Shown here: piece after piece, positions 1-7,335 of the stretch
Layout: the number at the start of each line of letters is the position of its first letter
Numbering within the stretch: position 1 is the stretch's first letter
Origin: CAZAGT01 sp964484515
GTDB lineage: Bacteria; Desulfobacterota; DSM-4660; Desulfatiglandales; HGW-15
Direction: 5' to 3'
Length of the DNA stretch: 16,722 nt
NCBI GenBank assembly: GCA_964484515.1
Contig: CAZAGT010000083.1
Coordinates: 1-16,722, forward strand
Translations under genes and position numbers: made by a program
The notes under the pieces: generated by a model
What the model was told of the DNA's origin: nothing
Databases searched by the model: none
The model's input: the letters and a program-made list of their open reading frames with translations, nothing else

Positions 1-52
1 CCAGATGCATTCATATCACACCTGGGGAGCAGCCCGTTTCATATTATCTACT

Positions 53-77
53 GTTAAGCCGCCTACGGCGGCTTAAC
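53..77. repeat. Perfect hairpin, REP-like palindrome copy A
   Basis: An 11-bp perfect inverted repeat, GTTAAGCCGCC (53-63) and GGCGGCTTAAC (67-77), is separated by only TAC. It shares its core with the second palindrome at about 101-130, so the two look like copies of one palindromic motif. There is no T-run on either side, which argues against a simple intrinsic terminator. Its last three bases are also the start of the larger 75-244 stem. Confidence 0.75.
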
Positions 78-244
78 GGGGCGCGGGATGAGATCCCAAT
101 TGTCTTAGCGGCCGCCTGCGGCGGCCTAACAATCGGGATGGAGCCGCCCCCTTCGGGCTTCTCGCCGCTCGTTTTTTGGCACGGACAAATGCAATAAACT
201 GCATTTTCCGCCCCCAAAAACGGCGGCTCATCCCGCGCCCCGTT
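75..244. repeat. Large three-arm self-complementary element
   Basis: The ends, 75-92 (AACGGGGCGCGGGATGAG) and 227-244 (CTCATCCCGCGCCCCGTT), are perfectly complementary over 18 bp. Inside lie two arms. Arm 1 (about 93-139) pairs ATCCCAATTGT with ACAATCGGGAT and contains a GGCCGCC/GGCGGCC core with a TGC loop. Arm 2 (about 165-226) pairs a CCGC..TTTTTTGG segment with CCAAAAACGGCGG, with small bulges, and has an inner hairpin AAATGCA (187-193)/TGCATTT (200-206). A competing pairing of 135-148 with 222-234 shares bases with the outer stem. This could be a non-autonomous mobile element (MITE or REP-like), an integron-site-like folded DNA, or a structured RNA; the sequence does not decide. An 85-codon minus-strand open frame covers it but looks like a by-product of the GC-rich palindromes. 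Confidence 0.7.
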
Positions 245-408
245 GCATAAACAACACGTCGAAAGGTGTGGAAAGACAAAAATAACAACGCTCTCCGCCA
301 TTTTTGACGTTCACTCTGGATATCACCGGCTGTGACATCTAGCGTAACCTAAAAGACGCCGTGTTGTTTACCCTTCAGGAAAGCCGATGATACCGCATCT
401 TCTGCGTT

Positions 409-449
409 GCCAAGGGCTTGCAGTAGGTTACTACGGCTGCACCCTTGGC
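409..449. repeat. Inverted repeat downstream of the minus-strand block
   Basis: GCCAAGGG (409-416) pairs with CCCTTGGC (442-449), and the adjacent TGCAG (419-423) pairs with CTGCA (437-441) across a two-base bulge, giving a 13-bp stem with a 13-nt loop. It lies just past the stop codon of the last minus-strand gene, where a terminator or 3' end structure would be expected, but no T-run follows on the minus strand. The rest of 260-495 shows nothing I recognise apart from an 11-bp inverted repeat, 248-258 with 360-370. Confidence 0.4.
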
Positions 450-495
450 GCCTGGAATCTGCAGCATCCTCGACTTTTGCAACGTTAGGGTTAAC

Positions 496-1011
496 CTAAT
501 ACTTGAAGGATAGTCCGTATGACATCACGCAATCAAGATAAAACGGGACCTCCACTTCAATGGACTCCAAGCTCCGCCCTGTCATTATGAGTTTACCGCT
601 GATGCCGGCGTAGCGGCCGCCTCCCTGGTAGGTCCATAGGGGACCCATTTTATAAAGCACGCCCTTTGCAGGCGGGATAGGGCGCATGTTGGGCTTTGCG
701 GCAAAATCGATGGTAGAGCCATCTTCGAACCGAAGGCGGATACAGAGTATGACGATGCGTCCGGTGCCTTTGATGAGGTCTATACACCACTTCAGATCGA
801 CCTCGGCCACTTCTCCCGTTTGGAAGGATGCGAGTCCTCTTGATTCCCCAAAATATAGGTCATGGTCCTTTCTATCCTCAACTTTAATGATCTCTATCCT
901 GGTATGATTACACACCATTCGGAATTCCTTTGTCACAGGCTGAGCCTGCGCCAGAGACAGCAGCAGGAGGTGCAAGATGATCAAAATGGCACCGGCAAAG
1001 GGTAATCTCAT
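496..1011 (-). CDS. Small secreted protein, possible calycin/AOC-like beta barrel
   Basis: A predicted exported protein of 171 residues. The start chosen is the ATG at 1011-1009: it is preceded by AAAGG at 7-nt spacing and begins directly with a signal peptide (MRLPFAGAILIILHLLLL.., cleavage near AQA-QP). An in-frame ATG 13 codons upstream (1050) lacks such a site. The mature part is beta-rich and carries a FEDGSTIDF segment and YQGGGRYAGISGK; the latter recalls the G-T-G-x-Y-A-G turn of allene-oxide-cyclase-like or other small beta-barrel proteins. That is a motif resemblance only. It has three cysteines after the signal peptide. It is the last gene of a four-gene minus-strand run, 168 nt beyond the stop codon of the gene before it. 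Function unknown. Confidence 0.72.
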   Translation of the reverse strand: MRLPFAGAILIILHLLLLSLAQAQPVTKEFRMVCNHTRIEIIKVEDRKDHDLYFGESRGLASFQTGEVAEVDLKWCIDLIKGTGRIVILCIRLRFEDGSTIDFAAKPNMRPIPPAKGVLYKMGPLWTYQGGGRYAGISGKLIMTGRSLESIEVEVPFYLDCVMSYGLSFKY

Positions 1012-1179
1012 GTAGTTGCCTTTAAAACTTACGTTCATGGTCATAGCCAAATTGAGCCCAAAAGCTCGATAGCCGCGATCCTTGGATTCTTAATTGTTAC
1101 TGAGAATGAGGCTTTGAGCCCCGCATTTGTATTTGTCCATTTTCCAGCACATCCTTGTCCTGTCAAATGTTGGCCTTCT

Positions 1180-1656
1180 TTACTCAACAAAAAATACGAA
1201 TTCTTTTACAAATTGATCCTCCACGTATATTCTTATCAAGTATTTGCCGGAAGGATCCCCTTCGGCAACCTCCCACCAATTCCAAATCCATCCATTCTCG
1301 GGAGTCACCGTCCTTTCCGTTATCGCCGTCTTTCCATCGCCGCTAACCTGAATGTCCTCTTCAGTTCCCCAGATGACCGCTGGAGTTGGAAGTGTGAATT
1401 CCTCTTTCCAGGTCACATGAGTTTTTTCCGTGTCCACATGGATAAACCATCCATAAGGGGTCCCAACTTTTCTTGGTATCCGATCAGTCTCTTCGAAAAC
1501 CGGTTCGTCATCTCGCCCTTCATAAATACGACCGAATTTTACTTTATCAATAATGAGCTCCTTTTTGGACGTGGGGACGGAAAAAGCCGACCCAGAAAAG
1601 ACAAGGCAGAAGAGCATTATTGTAGGGAACAAAATGAGATGCCAACATCTTTTCAT
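1180..1656 (-). CDS. Secreted hypothetical protein, DUF3859-like pattern
   Basis: A predicted exported protein of 158 residues. The ATG at 1656-1654 is preferred because GGAGGGG sits immediately upstream at proper spacing; the in-frame ATG four codons earlier would place that site inside the gene. A signal peptide (KRCWHLILFPTIMLFCLVFSGSAFS) is followed by a beta-sandwich-like domain. The G-x-PYGW segment, a FTLPTPAVIW strand, a tryptophan-rich GWIWNWWEV stretch and a closing GDPSGKYLIRIYVEDQFV resemble the layout of DUF3859 proteins, in which a W..GDP.G.Y...V pattern closes the domain. This is recall of pattern, not a search. It starts about 37 nt after the zinc-ribbon membrane protein and is probably co-transcribed with it. 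Role unknown. Confidence 0.75.
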   Translation of the reverse strand: MKRCWHLILFPTIMLFCLVFSGSAFSVPTSKKELIIDKVKFGRIYEGRDDEPVFEETDRIPRKVGTPYGWFIHVDTEKTHVTWKEEFTLPTPAVIWGTEEDIQVSGDGKTAITERTVTPENGWIWNWWEVAEGDPSGKYLIRIYVEDQFVKEFVFFVE

Positions 1657-1693
1657 ATTCCCCTCCATCCCATCGTGGCCGGTGCATATGTTT

Positions 1694-2797
1694 TTATTCG
1701 TATTTCGTCAGAGGTACGCCACAGTCACTGCAACGGTTAAATCCGGGGCGGAATTCCACTCCGCAAACTGGACAATAGCATCCTGCCGAATCGTCCTGTT
1801 TCTTTTGACTGGTTAGAACGTCGTGAATTGACAAGCCGGCCGTAGACAACAAATTTCTTATAGCCTCCTCCCTAAGTTTGAGAGATTCGAAGAAGGTGCT
1901 ATTCGGGTTTTGATGCTTGGCGTAATTGATTTGCGTGATTTCCCTTCTGACTAGATCCCTGGAAACCTTTGAGGGTAGGAACTCCATTGCCACGGTGAGA
2001 TGGTCATAGCGGGAGTAGAGGTCTCTGGTAAGTGCATTGAGCGCATGGATCGCGGTTACCGGGGAAAAGAACATGGCCAACATGGCGTACACATGGCCGC
2101 TTTCGTTTCCATATATTCTTTTATGCAATAGATGAAAAAGAATGAGTATCACCAGGTAGCTCAAACCCATATAAAGCGACAGAAGAACAAGGCGGGTATT
2201 CGAGTAGTGATTTGAATACAAGAGCATAGGAAGAAAAACGAAAATCAAAACAAAGAGCACGCACCCCAATAATTTGAGATAGAAAAGGAGAGTCGAATAC
2301 CGCCCTACAAGTCCTTTGACTTCAGCCAGGTTGCCCGTTTCAGCTGAGAAGGCATGTATCCTGTCCAACCGTTCGGCGGGGTACAACATTCTGAGATCAT
2401 TGAGAAATGTCGCGATATGAACGGCGGCCAAAGGTGAGGGTGTATTGAGTTCAAGCTCTTCGCAGATCTTGACGGTTTTTCCCTTAGCTTCGATTGTATT
2501 CAGATCAGTGTATCTCACGAAATAGAAATCACTGGCCTCGTATGCGGGTCTTTCGTAATTCTGATGGTCTTTAAGGATGTAAAGTCCGTCACCGGCCGGA
2601 AAGATAGGGAGCTTATGAAGGAGAAATGATTGGCTTGTTGGGAGTATACCAAAAATATGCAAGCCGGTATTCTTGATTTGAAAGTCTCTTCCGAAATGGG
2701 AAACAAGAAGAATATGATAATTCTTTACATATGTGATGCAATCTGCCAGATAGAGAATAACGATATAAGGAAATAGTTCCGTCAAGATGGATTTCAT
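1694..2797 (-). CDS. Membrane protein with C-terminal zinc ribbon
   Basis: A 367-residue protein I do not recognise as a named family. The first ~165 residues look like a soluble domain after a hydrophobic N-terminus. Three hydrophobic segments follow at roughly 169-191 (LLGCVLFVLIFVFLPMLL), 200-225 (LVLLSLYMGLSYLVILILF) and 233-255 (VYAMLAMFFSPVTAIHAL). The C-terminus ends in a four-cysteine zinc ribbon, CPVC-x9-CSDC, the kind found at the end of many bacterial membrane proteins. The start ATG at 2797 has only a weak upstream site (GAG, nearby GTG). It lies 75 nt downstream of the DUF2167-type gene and 37 nt upstream of the next small secreted protein, so all are probably one operon. Base composition is clearly A+T-richer than the plus-strand genes. 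Confidence 0.8.
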   Translation of the reverse strand: MKSILTELFPYIVILYLADCITYVKNYHILLVSHFGRDFQIKNTGLHIFGILPTSQSFLLHKLPIFPAGDGLYILKDHQNYERPAYEASDFYFVRYTDLNTIEAKGKTVKICEELELNTPSPLAAVHIATFLNDLRMLYPAERLDRIHAFSAETGNLAEVKGLVGRYSTLLFYLKLLGCVLFVLIFVFLPMLLYSNHYSNTRLVLLSLYMGLSYLVILILFHLLHKRIYGNESGHVYAMLAMFFSPVTAIHALNALTRDLYSRYDHLTVAMEFLPSKVSRDLVRREITQINYAKHQNPNSTFFESLKLREEAIRNLLSTAGLSIHDVLTSQKKQDDSAGCYCPVCGVEFRPGFNRCSDCGVPLTKYE

Positions 2798-2872
2798 GTC
2801 ACGGCTCGTATGAGGGAATCGAACTTTCTCATAGGAGGATCTTGCCGATCGAGCAATCGAGGGTACTAGAAA

Positions 2873-3760
2873 TTATTTTGGAATCGGCATCTTAGTCTCT
2901 TCACCACCACGTCCAAGGATGTACTTGATCCCTTTCCAGATTGCTCCGAAAAACGCCGCAATACCAACCAACACGAGCTTCCATGCCTTGGCCAAGGCCT
3001 TGAAAAGCCCCGTCTTGACCGCAACGGCGGTCGCCCCGCCCGCTATCAGGGCTGTCAGACCGTACTTGGCAATCCTGTCTCCCTGTACAAATTCGGCATA
3101 GCTTTTCCCCTTTTTGAAGGAAAAGTTTGAAATGGTGTGGTCTATCTCGTGTTTGTCTGCGGCGAGCGTTGTGGGATCAGTGACCAGGGTGGCTGACATA
3201 TAGCCGTGTCGCCCCAGCAAGCGCACATCATAATTGACCATCTGGGCTCCTTCTGATTCGCCCAGAATTGCCCAAACTAGATTGTGCGATCGAGTATCGT
3301 AATGGGGCTCTTCATACCATCCGACCACGTTTATAGGGGCGAAGCCCATGTTTTTGCGTTCCTTATTCGCCTGTTCCGTACCTCTCCTGATGTCTTGTAG
3401 AATAGCATCTGAATCTATATTTTCCTTTTCGTCGTCCTTGACGTAGCCGACCGGGTTGTAACAAAACAGGATATAATAGTCTGTGTTCTGATCCGCTGAT
3501 ACAATAAGGCCGACTTCGTCCCCGGCCGACGGGTTACCCATGGATTCCATAAGTTTTTTTGTATCCTCAGCATCTGCAAATAGATAACCCTCACTGAGGG
3601 TGATTTGAGCCACATCACCACCTAGGTCTACGACGCTTGGGCCCGGTGTCCAGTTGATTTGGGGCTCTTGTGAAAGACTGCTGTTAGCAATAAGGAGAAG
3701 AATGGCGAGAAGGAAGGTAATCGTTGAGTATGCCTTGTGTCGAATGTGTAGGTTCTTCAT
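2873..3760 (-). CDS. DUF2167 family membrane-anchored protein
   Basis: A 295-residue protein matching what I know of the DUF2167 family, uncharacterised membrane-anchored proteins. A signal peptide (residues about 1-30, ending SSLSQE) is followed by the family-like start INWTPGPSVVDLGGDVAQI and the LSEGYLFADAEDTKKLMESMGNP segment. The middle has FAPINVVGWYEEPHYD..SHNLVWA and YDVRLLGRHGYMSATLV, also typical. The C-terminus holds two hydrophobic stretches (about 232-250 and 258-280) that would anchor it. The start is well supported: AAAGGAG six bases before ATG. It is the first gene of the minus-strand block. The biochemical role of the family is not established. The last residues are basic and glycine-rich and probably cytoplasmic. 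Confidence 0.88.
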   Translation of the reverse strand: MKNLHIRHKAYSTITFLLAILLLIANSSLSQEPQINWTPGPSVVDLGGDVAQITLSEGYLFADAEDTKKLMESMGNPSAGDEVGLIVSADQNTDYYILFCYNPVGYVKDDEKENIDSDAILQDIRRGTEQANKERKNMGFAPINVVGWYEEPHYDTRSHNLVWAILGESEGAQMVNYDVRLLGRHGYMSATLVTDPTTLAADKHEIDHTISNFSFKKGKSYAEFVQGDRIAKYGLTALIAGGATAVAVKTGLFKALAKAWKLVLVGIAAFFGAIWKGIKYILGRGGEETKMPIPK

Positions 3761-4047
3761 GGTTATCTCCTTTCATTGCGTAGTGATTCCGTGGCGGTTG
3801 TGGTTAGTGCTGATATAGCTGCGCTTGCCGAATCGGGTCTTTTTACAATCGGTTAACGATCTGAAACGGGCAGAGATTCGGCCGCTTGAACCACAAAGAC
3901 CTGTTACAGCCTAGATGCTTCAGGAGTTGATGCAGCCTCCTCCAATTGCTCTCTCAGCCACCAGGGCAAGACAGTTTCGGGGTCTGATCTAGGTCATTTC
4001 ATAATGAGATGGCACCTGAGCAGGCTCATCTTTTGAATGAAAGGAAG

Positions 4048-4081
4048 GCCCCTAGCAAAACGGGTGTGCTAAGCTAGGGGC
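4048..4081. repeat. 9-bp inverted repeat
   Basis: GCCCCTAGC (4048-4056) and GCTAGGGGC (4073-4081) are perfectly complementary with a 16-base loop. No T-run follows on either strand close to the stem, so termination is not clearly supported; an operator or end structure is possible. Confidence 0.4.
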
Positions 4082-4248
4082 AGGTGGGCATGTTTTGAGG
4101 TTAGTCCTCATGAAGGGTCATCCTTGTTCGGCATACAAGGGATTTGAATGAAGATAGAATCTGAAAGGAGTGAGACGGAGCCATCTTTGACCTTGGATTG
4201 CCGCCAGCCAACGATGTCGAGCAGCTGACTCATATATCTAATGCCTTA

Positions 4249-4268
4249 ATGGAGCGAAAACGCTCCAT
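4249..4268. repeat. 8-bp hairpin with AAAA loop
   Basis: ATGGAGCG (4249-4256) and CGCTCCAT (4261-4268) form a perfect stem closing a four-base loop. On the plus strand a short T-run lies about 15 bases further on, too far for a classic intrinsic terminator. It is downstream of the kinase gene on the minus strand. Confidence 0.45.
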
Positions 4269-4407
4269 GCCCGTTGTCTGTACTCCTTTTTCCGTTGTCA
4301 AAAAAAGAGCACCACATTCTGGAACTATATTCCGTCGTAGGGTGAATTATAAATTTGTCTTAATGCATCCTCAGCCGACTGCCGAGAGCTGATCGCTGAA
4401 GGCTCCC

Positions 4408-4429
4408 TAATTGACGCTTCGCTCAATTA
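4408..4429. repeat. 7-bp hairpin, AT-rich stem
   Basis: TAATTGA (4408-4414) and TCAATTA (4423-4429) pair perfectly around CGCTTCGC. It is one of a series of hairpins downstream of the kinase gene. Function not evident. Confidence 0.4.
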
Positions 4430-4541
4430 TGATAATACCGTAAGAAAAAAGGAAATTCAATCTATGTATCCTTTACGTTATCTCTCTTATAGGGGTGCAA
4501 CAGCGTGTGCCAGATATATCGGAGAGATTAACTTGCCTTCG

Positions 4542-4573
4542 CCAGGTTTACCCGCCTTGGGCGGGATGCCTGG
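4542..4573. repeat. Compound palindrome with CCCGCC/GGCGGG core
   Basis: An inner stem CCCGCC (4551-4556)/GGCGGG (4560-4565) with a TTG loop sits inside an outer CCAGG (4542-4546)/CCTGG (4569-4573) pair, with a small internal loop. This is the style of dispersed palindromic repeats seen in many genomes, and it is the nearest strong structure downstream of the kinase stop codon. Confidence 0.5.
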
Positions 4574-4700
4574 TTTAGAAGCACAGAGTGGTTAACTTCC
4601 TCATAATCCCGTATGTCCCGCCCAACCTGCCCTGTCGACGCGACACTTGGAGGGTGGAGATGTAGGTGAAGCCCAAAATGGGGACTCCGCCAGGGGCTCC

Positions 4701-6533
4701 TCATCTAGGGGCCTTTTCTTCGGATATCCTAACAAAAAAACTCCTGACCGACCATGCCTCTGGGGTACCGCTACTTAGATCACTCAAGAGCCCTTCGCAA
4801 AGCTCCACGGCGCTCTCGGCCCCAATCGCCTCGTAAGGCCATTGCCGAAATTTCTCTTGGCGACTGAAGCTGAATTGATAGGAGTCCATCAATCGCGTTT
4901 CGCTCAATGCAATGGCCGATAACAGGTCGTACGTGACGGGTGGGGGTACGCTTAAATCTGCGGTGCAAATCACCTGTCCTGCGCCGACGAGGTTCTCTTC
5001 CTTCTTGAAATGGGGAAGTAGTAGGGACACACCCGCGAGACCCACGTCAAGCAAGAGGCAACGCGCGTTTCGCCCGTACTCCAGGCATATGCGGATTTTT
5101 TTGCCTATGATAAGGGTACCGTTGTTCCCACCCTTGATGTCGATTGCGGGCCCCAATGGATCATCGGGGCGCAACATGCTAAGGGCCAAGATGACATTGA
5201 AACAGTATTCGCGATGGACGATCGCCTTGAGCCTTGGGGCGATTTCCTCATCCGTCGCACACCAAAAGCTTTCTTCAAATTGGTCCCCGCCCACATCACG
5301 GGTGATGTTGCTGCGCATGACCAATTCCGTCCCGCCATCGGCCTCTTTGAAGGTAAGGAGGAGGTCACAGCCTCCTGCATCGACCCTCTGAATGATGTCT
5401 GCGTGTCGGAGGAAGTCGTCGATGTCCGGCCAACGTTGCGTAACCCCTTCGGAGCCTTCGGTCAGGGCTGTCTTCAAATGACAGATACCCCTTACGTCAC
5501 TCAGCGGGACACCTTGCGGGCGGTTCCTCAAGACATTCAGTAATTCCCGTTCTCTCAGATGGGCGGAGCGCAATTCGGGGGGGGATGGCTGCTGTTGCCC
5601 TTGTTTCCGATCTCGAATAAAAAAATCCCTAATATTCTTGGCAAGTTCGGCGACTCTGGGGAAGAACTTTTTAACGGGGGGATTCAGTGATGGCACGAAG
5701 ACGACAAGCAGAAAGACCACCAGCAAAACGGAAATGGCTCCGATTGCGTATCGCCACCATTTGCGCCCCTCGTTTGGTTTCGTTGCGTTTTCAATGGCAT
5801 ATAGCAGGTCGTCGGCCGTCTGATAGCGGTTCGCCCTGTATTCCATCAGGCATGTCCGCATAATCTCCATGTATTTTTCGGGCAAATCAAGGCCGACGAG
5901 ACTTGATTCGCCCGATGCGGGCAAATGGCCGGTCACCATCTCATGGAAAACAAGACCCAGCGAATAGATGTCACTGCGACCATCAATGTCCTCCTTGGCC
6001 TCTTTCTGTTCCGGAGACATATAATCCCAGGTACCCACGGATAGACCGGCTCGGGTCAGGTGGGTGCCTTCGGTCCTCCTGGCAATTCCGAAATCCGTGA
6101 CTTTGACCACACCGTCCTCGGTAATCATGATATTGGCGGGCTTGATGTCCCGATGGACGACGCCTTTGCCGTGGGCGTGGGCCAGTGCGGAGGCTATGTC
6201 GTAAATCACCATCAAGGCGTCGTAGACCTCGTATGTGCCGTCCTCCTTCAAAATGTCGGCAAGGGTGCGGCCGGCCACGTACTCCATGATCAGGTAGGCG
6301 ACATCATCTTGGCTCTCGATGTCATGAATATAGACGATATTCGGATGGTGCAATTTGGCCAGGACCTTCGCCTCCCCCTCGAGTCGCTCGATATACATAT
6401 AATCCTGGGCAAGGTCCGCAGGTAAGGTCTTGATGGCAACCAGGTAACCGAGCGTCACATGCCTGCCCTTGTAGACGAGCCCCATTCCGCCTTCGCCGAT
6501 CATCTCCAGCCGTTCGTATTTCCCAATGATCAT
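4701..6533 (-). CDS. Membrane Ser/Thr protein kinase with DUF4384-like outer domain
   Basis: A 610-residue Hanks-type (PknB-like) kinase, predicted to phosphorylate Ser/Thr on cytoplasmic targets and sense something outside the inner membrane. The catalytic set is complete: glycine loop GEGGMG (13-18), VAIK with K35, likely helix-C E54, HRDIKPAN (127-134; catalytic D129), DFG (147-149) and SPE (173-175). A juxtamembrane stretch leads to one membrane helix at about 260-281. The outer part (about 282-610) has a Q/P-rich linker, an unassigned segment, then a DUF4384-like region at about 477-545 (KIRICLEYG.., LLLP.., GAGQVI, LLSAIAL). There are no PASTA repeats. Start ATG at 6533 has GGAGG at 7-nt spacing. 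The gene stands alone on the minus strand, divergent from the TPR/ExbBD block. Confidence 0.95.
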   Translation of the reverse strand: MIIGKYERLEMIGEGGMGLVYKGRHVTLGYLVAIKTLPADLAQDYMYIERLEGEAKVLAKLHHPNIVYIHDIESQDDVAYLIMEYVAGRTLADILKEDGTYEVYDALMVIYDIASALAHAHGKGVVHRDIKPANIMITEDGVVKVTDFGIARRTEGTHLTRAGLSVGTWDYMSPEQKEAKEDIDGRSDIYSLGLVFHEMVTGHLPASGESSLVGLDLPEKYMEIMRTCLMEYRANRYQTADDLLYAIENATKPNEGRKWWRYAIGAISVLLVVFLLVVFVPSLNPPVKKFFPRVAELAKNIRDFFIRDRKQGQQQPSPPELRSAHLRERELLNVLRNRPQGVPLSDVRGICHLKTALTEGSEGVTQRWPDIDDFLRHADIIQRVDAGGCDLLLTFKEADGGTELVMRSNITRDVGGDQFEESFWCATDEEIAPRLKAIVHREYCFNVILALSMLRPDDPLGPAIDIKGGNNGTLIIGKKIRICLEYGRNARCLLLDVGLAGVSLLLPHFKKEENLVGAGQVICTADLSVPPPVTYDLLSAIALSETRLMDSYQFSFSRQEKFRQWPYEAIGAESAVELCEGLLSDLSSGTPEAWSVRSFFVRISEEKAPR

Positions 6534-7096
6534 CGTCGCCCCTCCGGAAGGTGCTCCTCAGAGGTTTAGCGCGAACAACTTGAAGCCAAAAACCACAGCA
6601 CTATAGGCGTCGGTGTTGTCTTCTCGGGGAGTTGAGCAATCGTCATGAAAGGCCTTATGGTTGAGCCTACTTGCGCCCTGGCAAAAGGGGAAATGGTTGA
6701 GAATCGAGTTTGCGAAGATACGGATACATTCAATCAACGGTTTCGAACGTTAACCGCCTGAAAGGGAGCCCAAGATCCGGCACCGGATGGATGACGAACG
6801 GATATCGTCGAACAGAGTCAAACCCAATTTAGGTCCTGTGTCAAGAATTCCTTTCGGAAGTCTCCGATCCTCCGATGGATGTCGCGTGCGAACGTCTGAT
6901 TATCGTGGCCGCGCGAGGGCACGACATCCGAAGGGCTCAGCACTAGTTGCCACCCCATAAAAAGTCTTTAGAGCATCCCAGGGTCAGAATGCCTCCGCAA
7001 AGGGAAGCGTCTCTTGAGGGTCCATAGGCGATCAAGGTGGAGAGGGTCTCTTAGCCGCCCAAGAAGGTCCCCCCATCTCTTCTCATCACCACGCCC

Positions 7097-7124
7097 TTGA
7101 CAACGAATGCGAATCTTTTATACT
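7097..7124 (+). promoter_or_regulatory. Strong sigma-70-type promoter
   Basis: TTGACA (7097-7102) is a perfect -35 box, and TATACT (7119-7124) matches the -10 consensus in five of six positions with a 16-nt spacer. Transcription would start near 7131 and run right, toward the TPR gene 510 bases away. No gene lies immediately downstream, so it may drive a small RNA or a long leader. Confidence 0.6.
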
Positions 7125-7130
7125 CAGAGG

Positions 7131-7245
7131 AGCCGTGGTGCCCGGAAAGGGAAAGGCCCCCTTTGGAGGGGGTGCCCGGAGAGAGTAGAAGTCCAGGTTC
7201 CAGGGACAAACCGCAAAACCACACTGAACTATGCGTAGTTTTCTA
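7131..7245 (+). ncRNA. Possible small RNA or leader
   Basis: Downstream of the promoter at 7097-7124 lies a hairpin CCCCCT-TTGG-AGGGGG flanked by direct repeats GGTGCCCGGA (7137-7146 and 7171-7180). About 50 bases later a second hairpin, AACTA-TGCG-TAGTT (7228-7241), is followed by TTC. The layout (promoter, strong hairpin, weak hairpin with short U-tract) fits a small RNA of about 110 nt or a leader with attenuation. I do not recognise a known family. The 3' hairpin is weak, so the end is uncertain. Confidence 0.25.
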
Positions 7246-7335
7246 CCTGACCAGGCTGGTGACCCCGTCAACCTTGAAGACAAACTAAGAGATCTTGTTT
7301 GGTTTGAAAAGGGTAAGCCGACGTTTCTTCCGTAA
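7231..7335 (+). other. Small open frame, 34 codons, uncertain
   Basis: Starting at an ATG just after an in-frame TGA, the frame reads MRSFLPDQAGDPVNLEDK.. and ends ..GKPTFLP. The composition looks protein-like, but there is no Shine-Dalgarno sequence before the ATG, which lies in a predicted hairpin loop. It may be a relic of a longer gene or chance. Confidence 0.2.

Larger units (their letters stand above)
3761..4700. other. Intergenic region with hairpins, no supported gene
   Basis: About 940 bases between two minus-strand genes. It holds four clear inverted repeats (4048-4081, 4249-4268, 4408-4429, 4542-4573) and a 29-residue minus-strand open stretch at 3904-3993 that may be the tail of a lost gene. 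A 64-codon plus-strand frame at 4198-4392 has no ribosome site and an uneven composition, so I do not count it. No tRNA, transposase remnant or riboswitch was recognised. The promoter of the DUF2167-led block should lie in 3770-3900, but I see no convincing -35/-10 pair. Confidence 0.6.

Noticed and set aside
178..194. Possible sigma-54 promoter (TGGCACG..TGC)
   Set aside because: The GG and GC dinucleotides are 11 bases apart instead of 10, and the site lies inside the folded element with no gene following.
44..301. 85-codon minus-strand open frame over the palindromic element
   Set aside because: It coincides with GC-rich inverted repeats, ends in an arginine-rich run, and has no clear domain or ribosome site; the structure explains the open frame better.
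4198..4392. 64-codon plus-strand open frame
   Set aside because: No ATG with a ribosome site, a hairpin in the middle, and no recognisable domain; composition does not look coding.
7137..7280. c-di-GMP (GEMM) riboswitch or SRP RNA
   Set aside because: AGGGACAAACC recalls part of GEMM-I, and GGTCAGG on the minus strand recalls the SRP RNA core, but the remaining conserved blocks of both families are absent.
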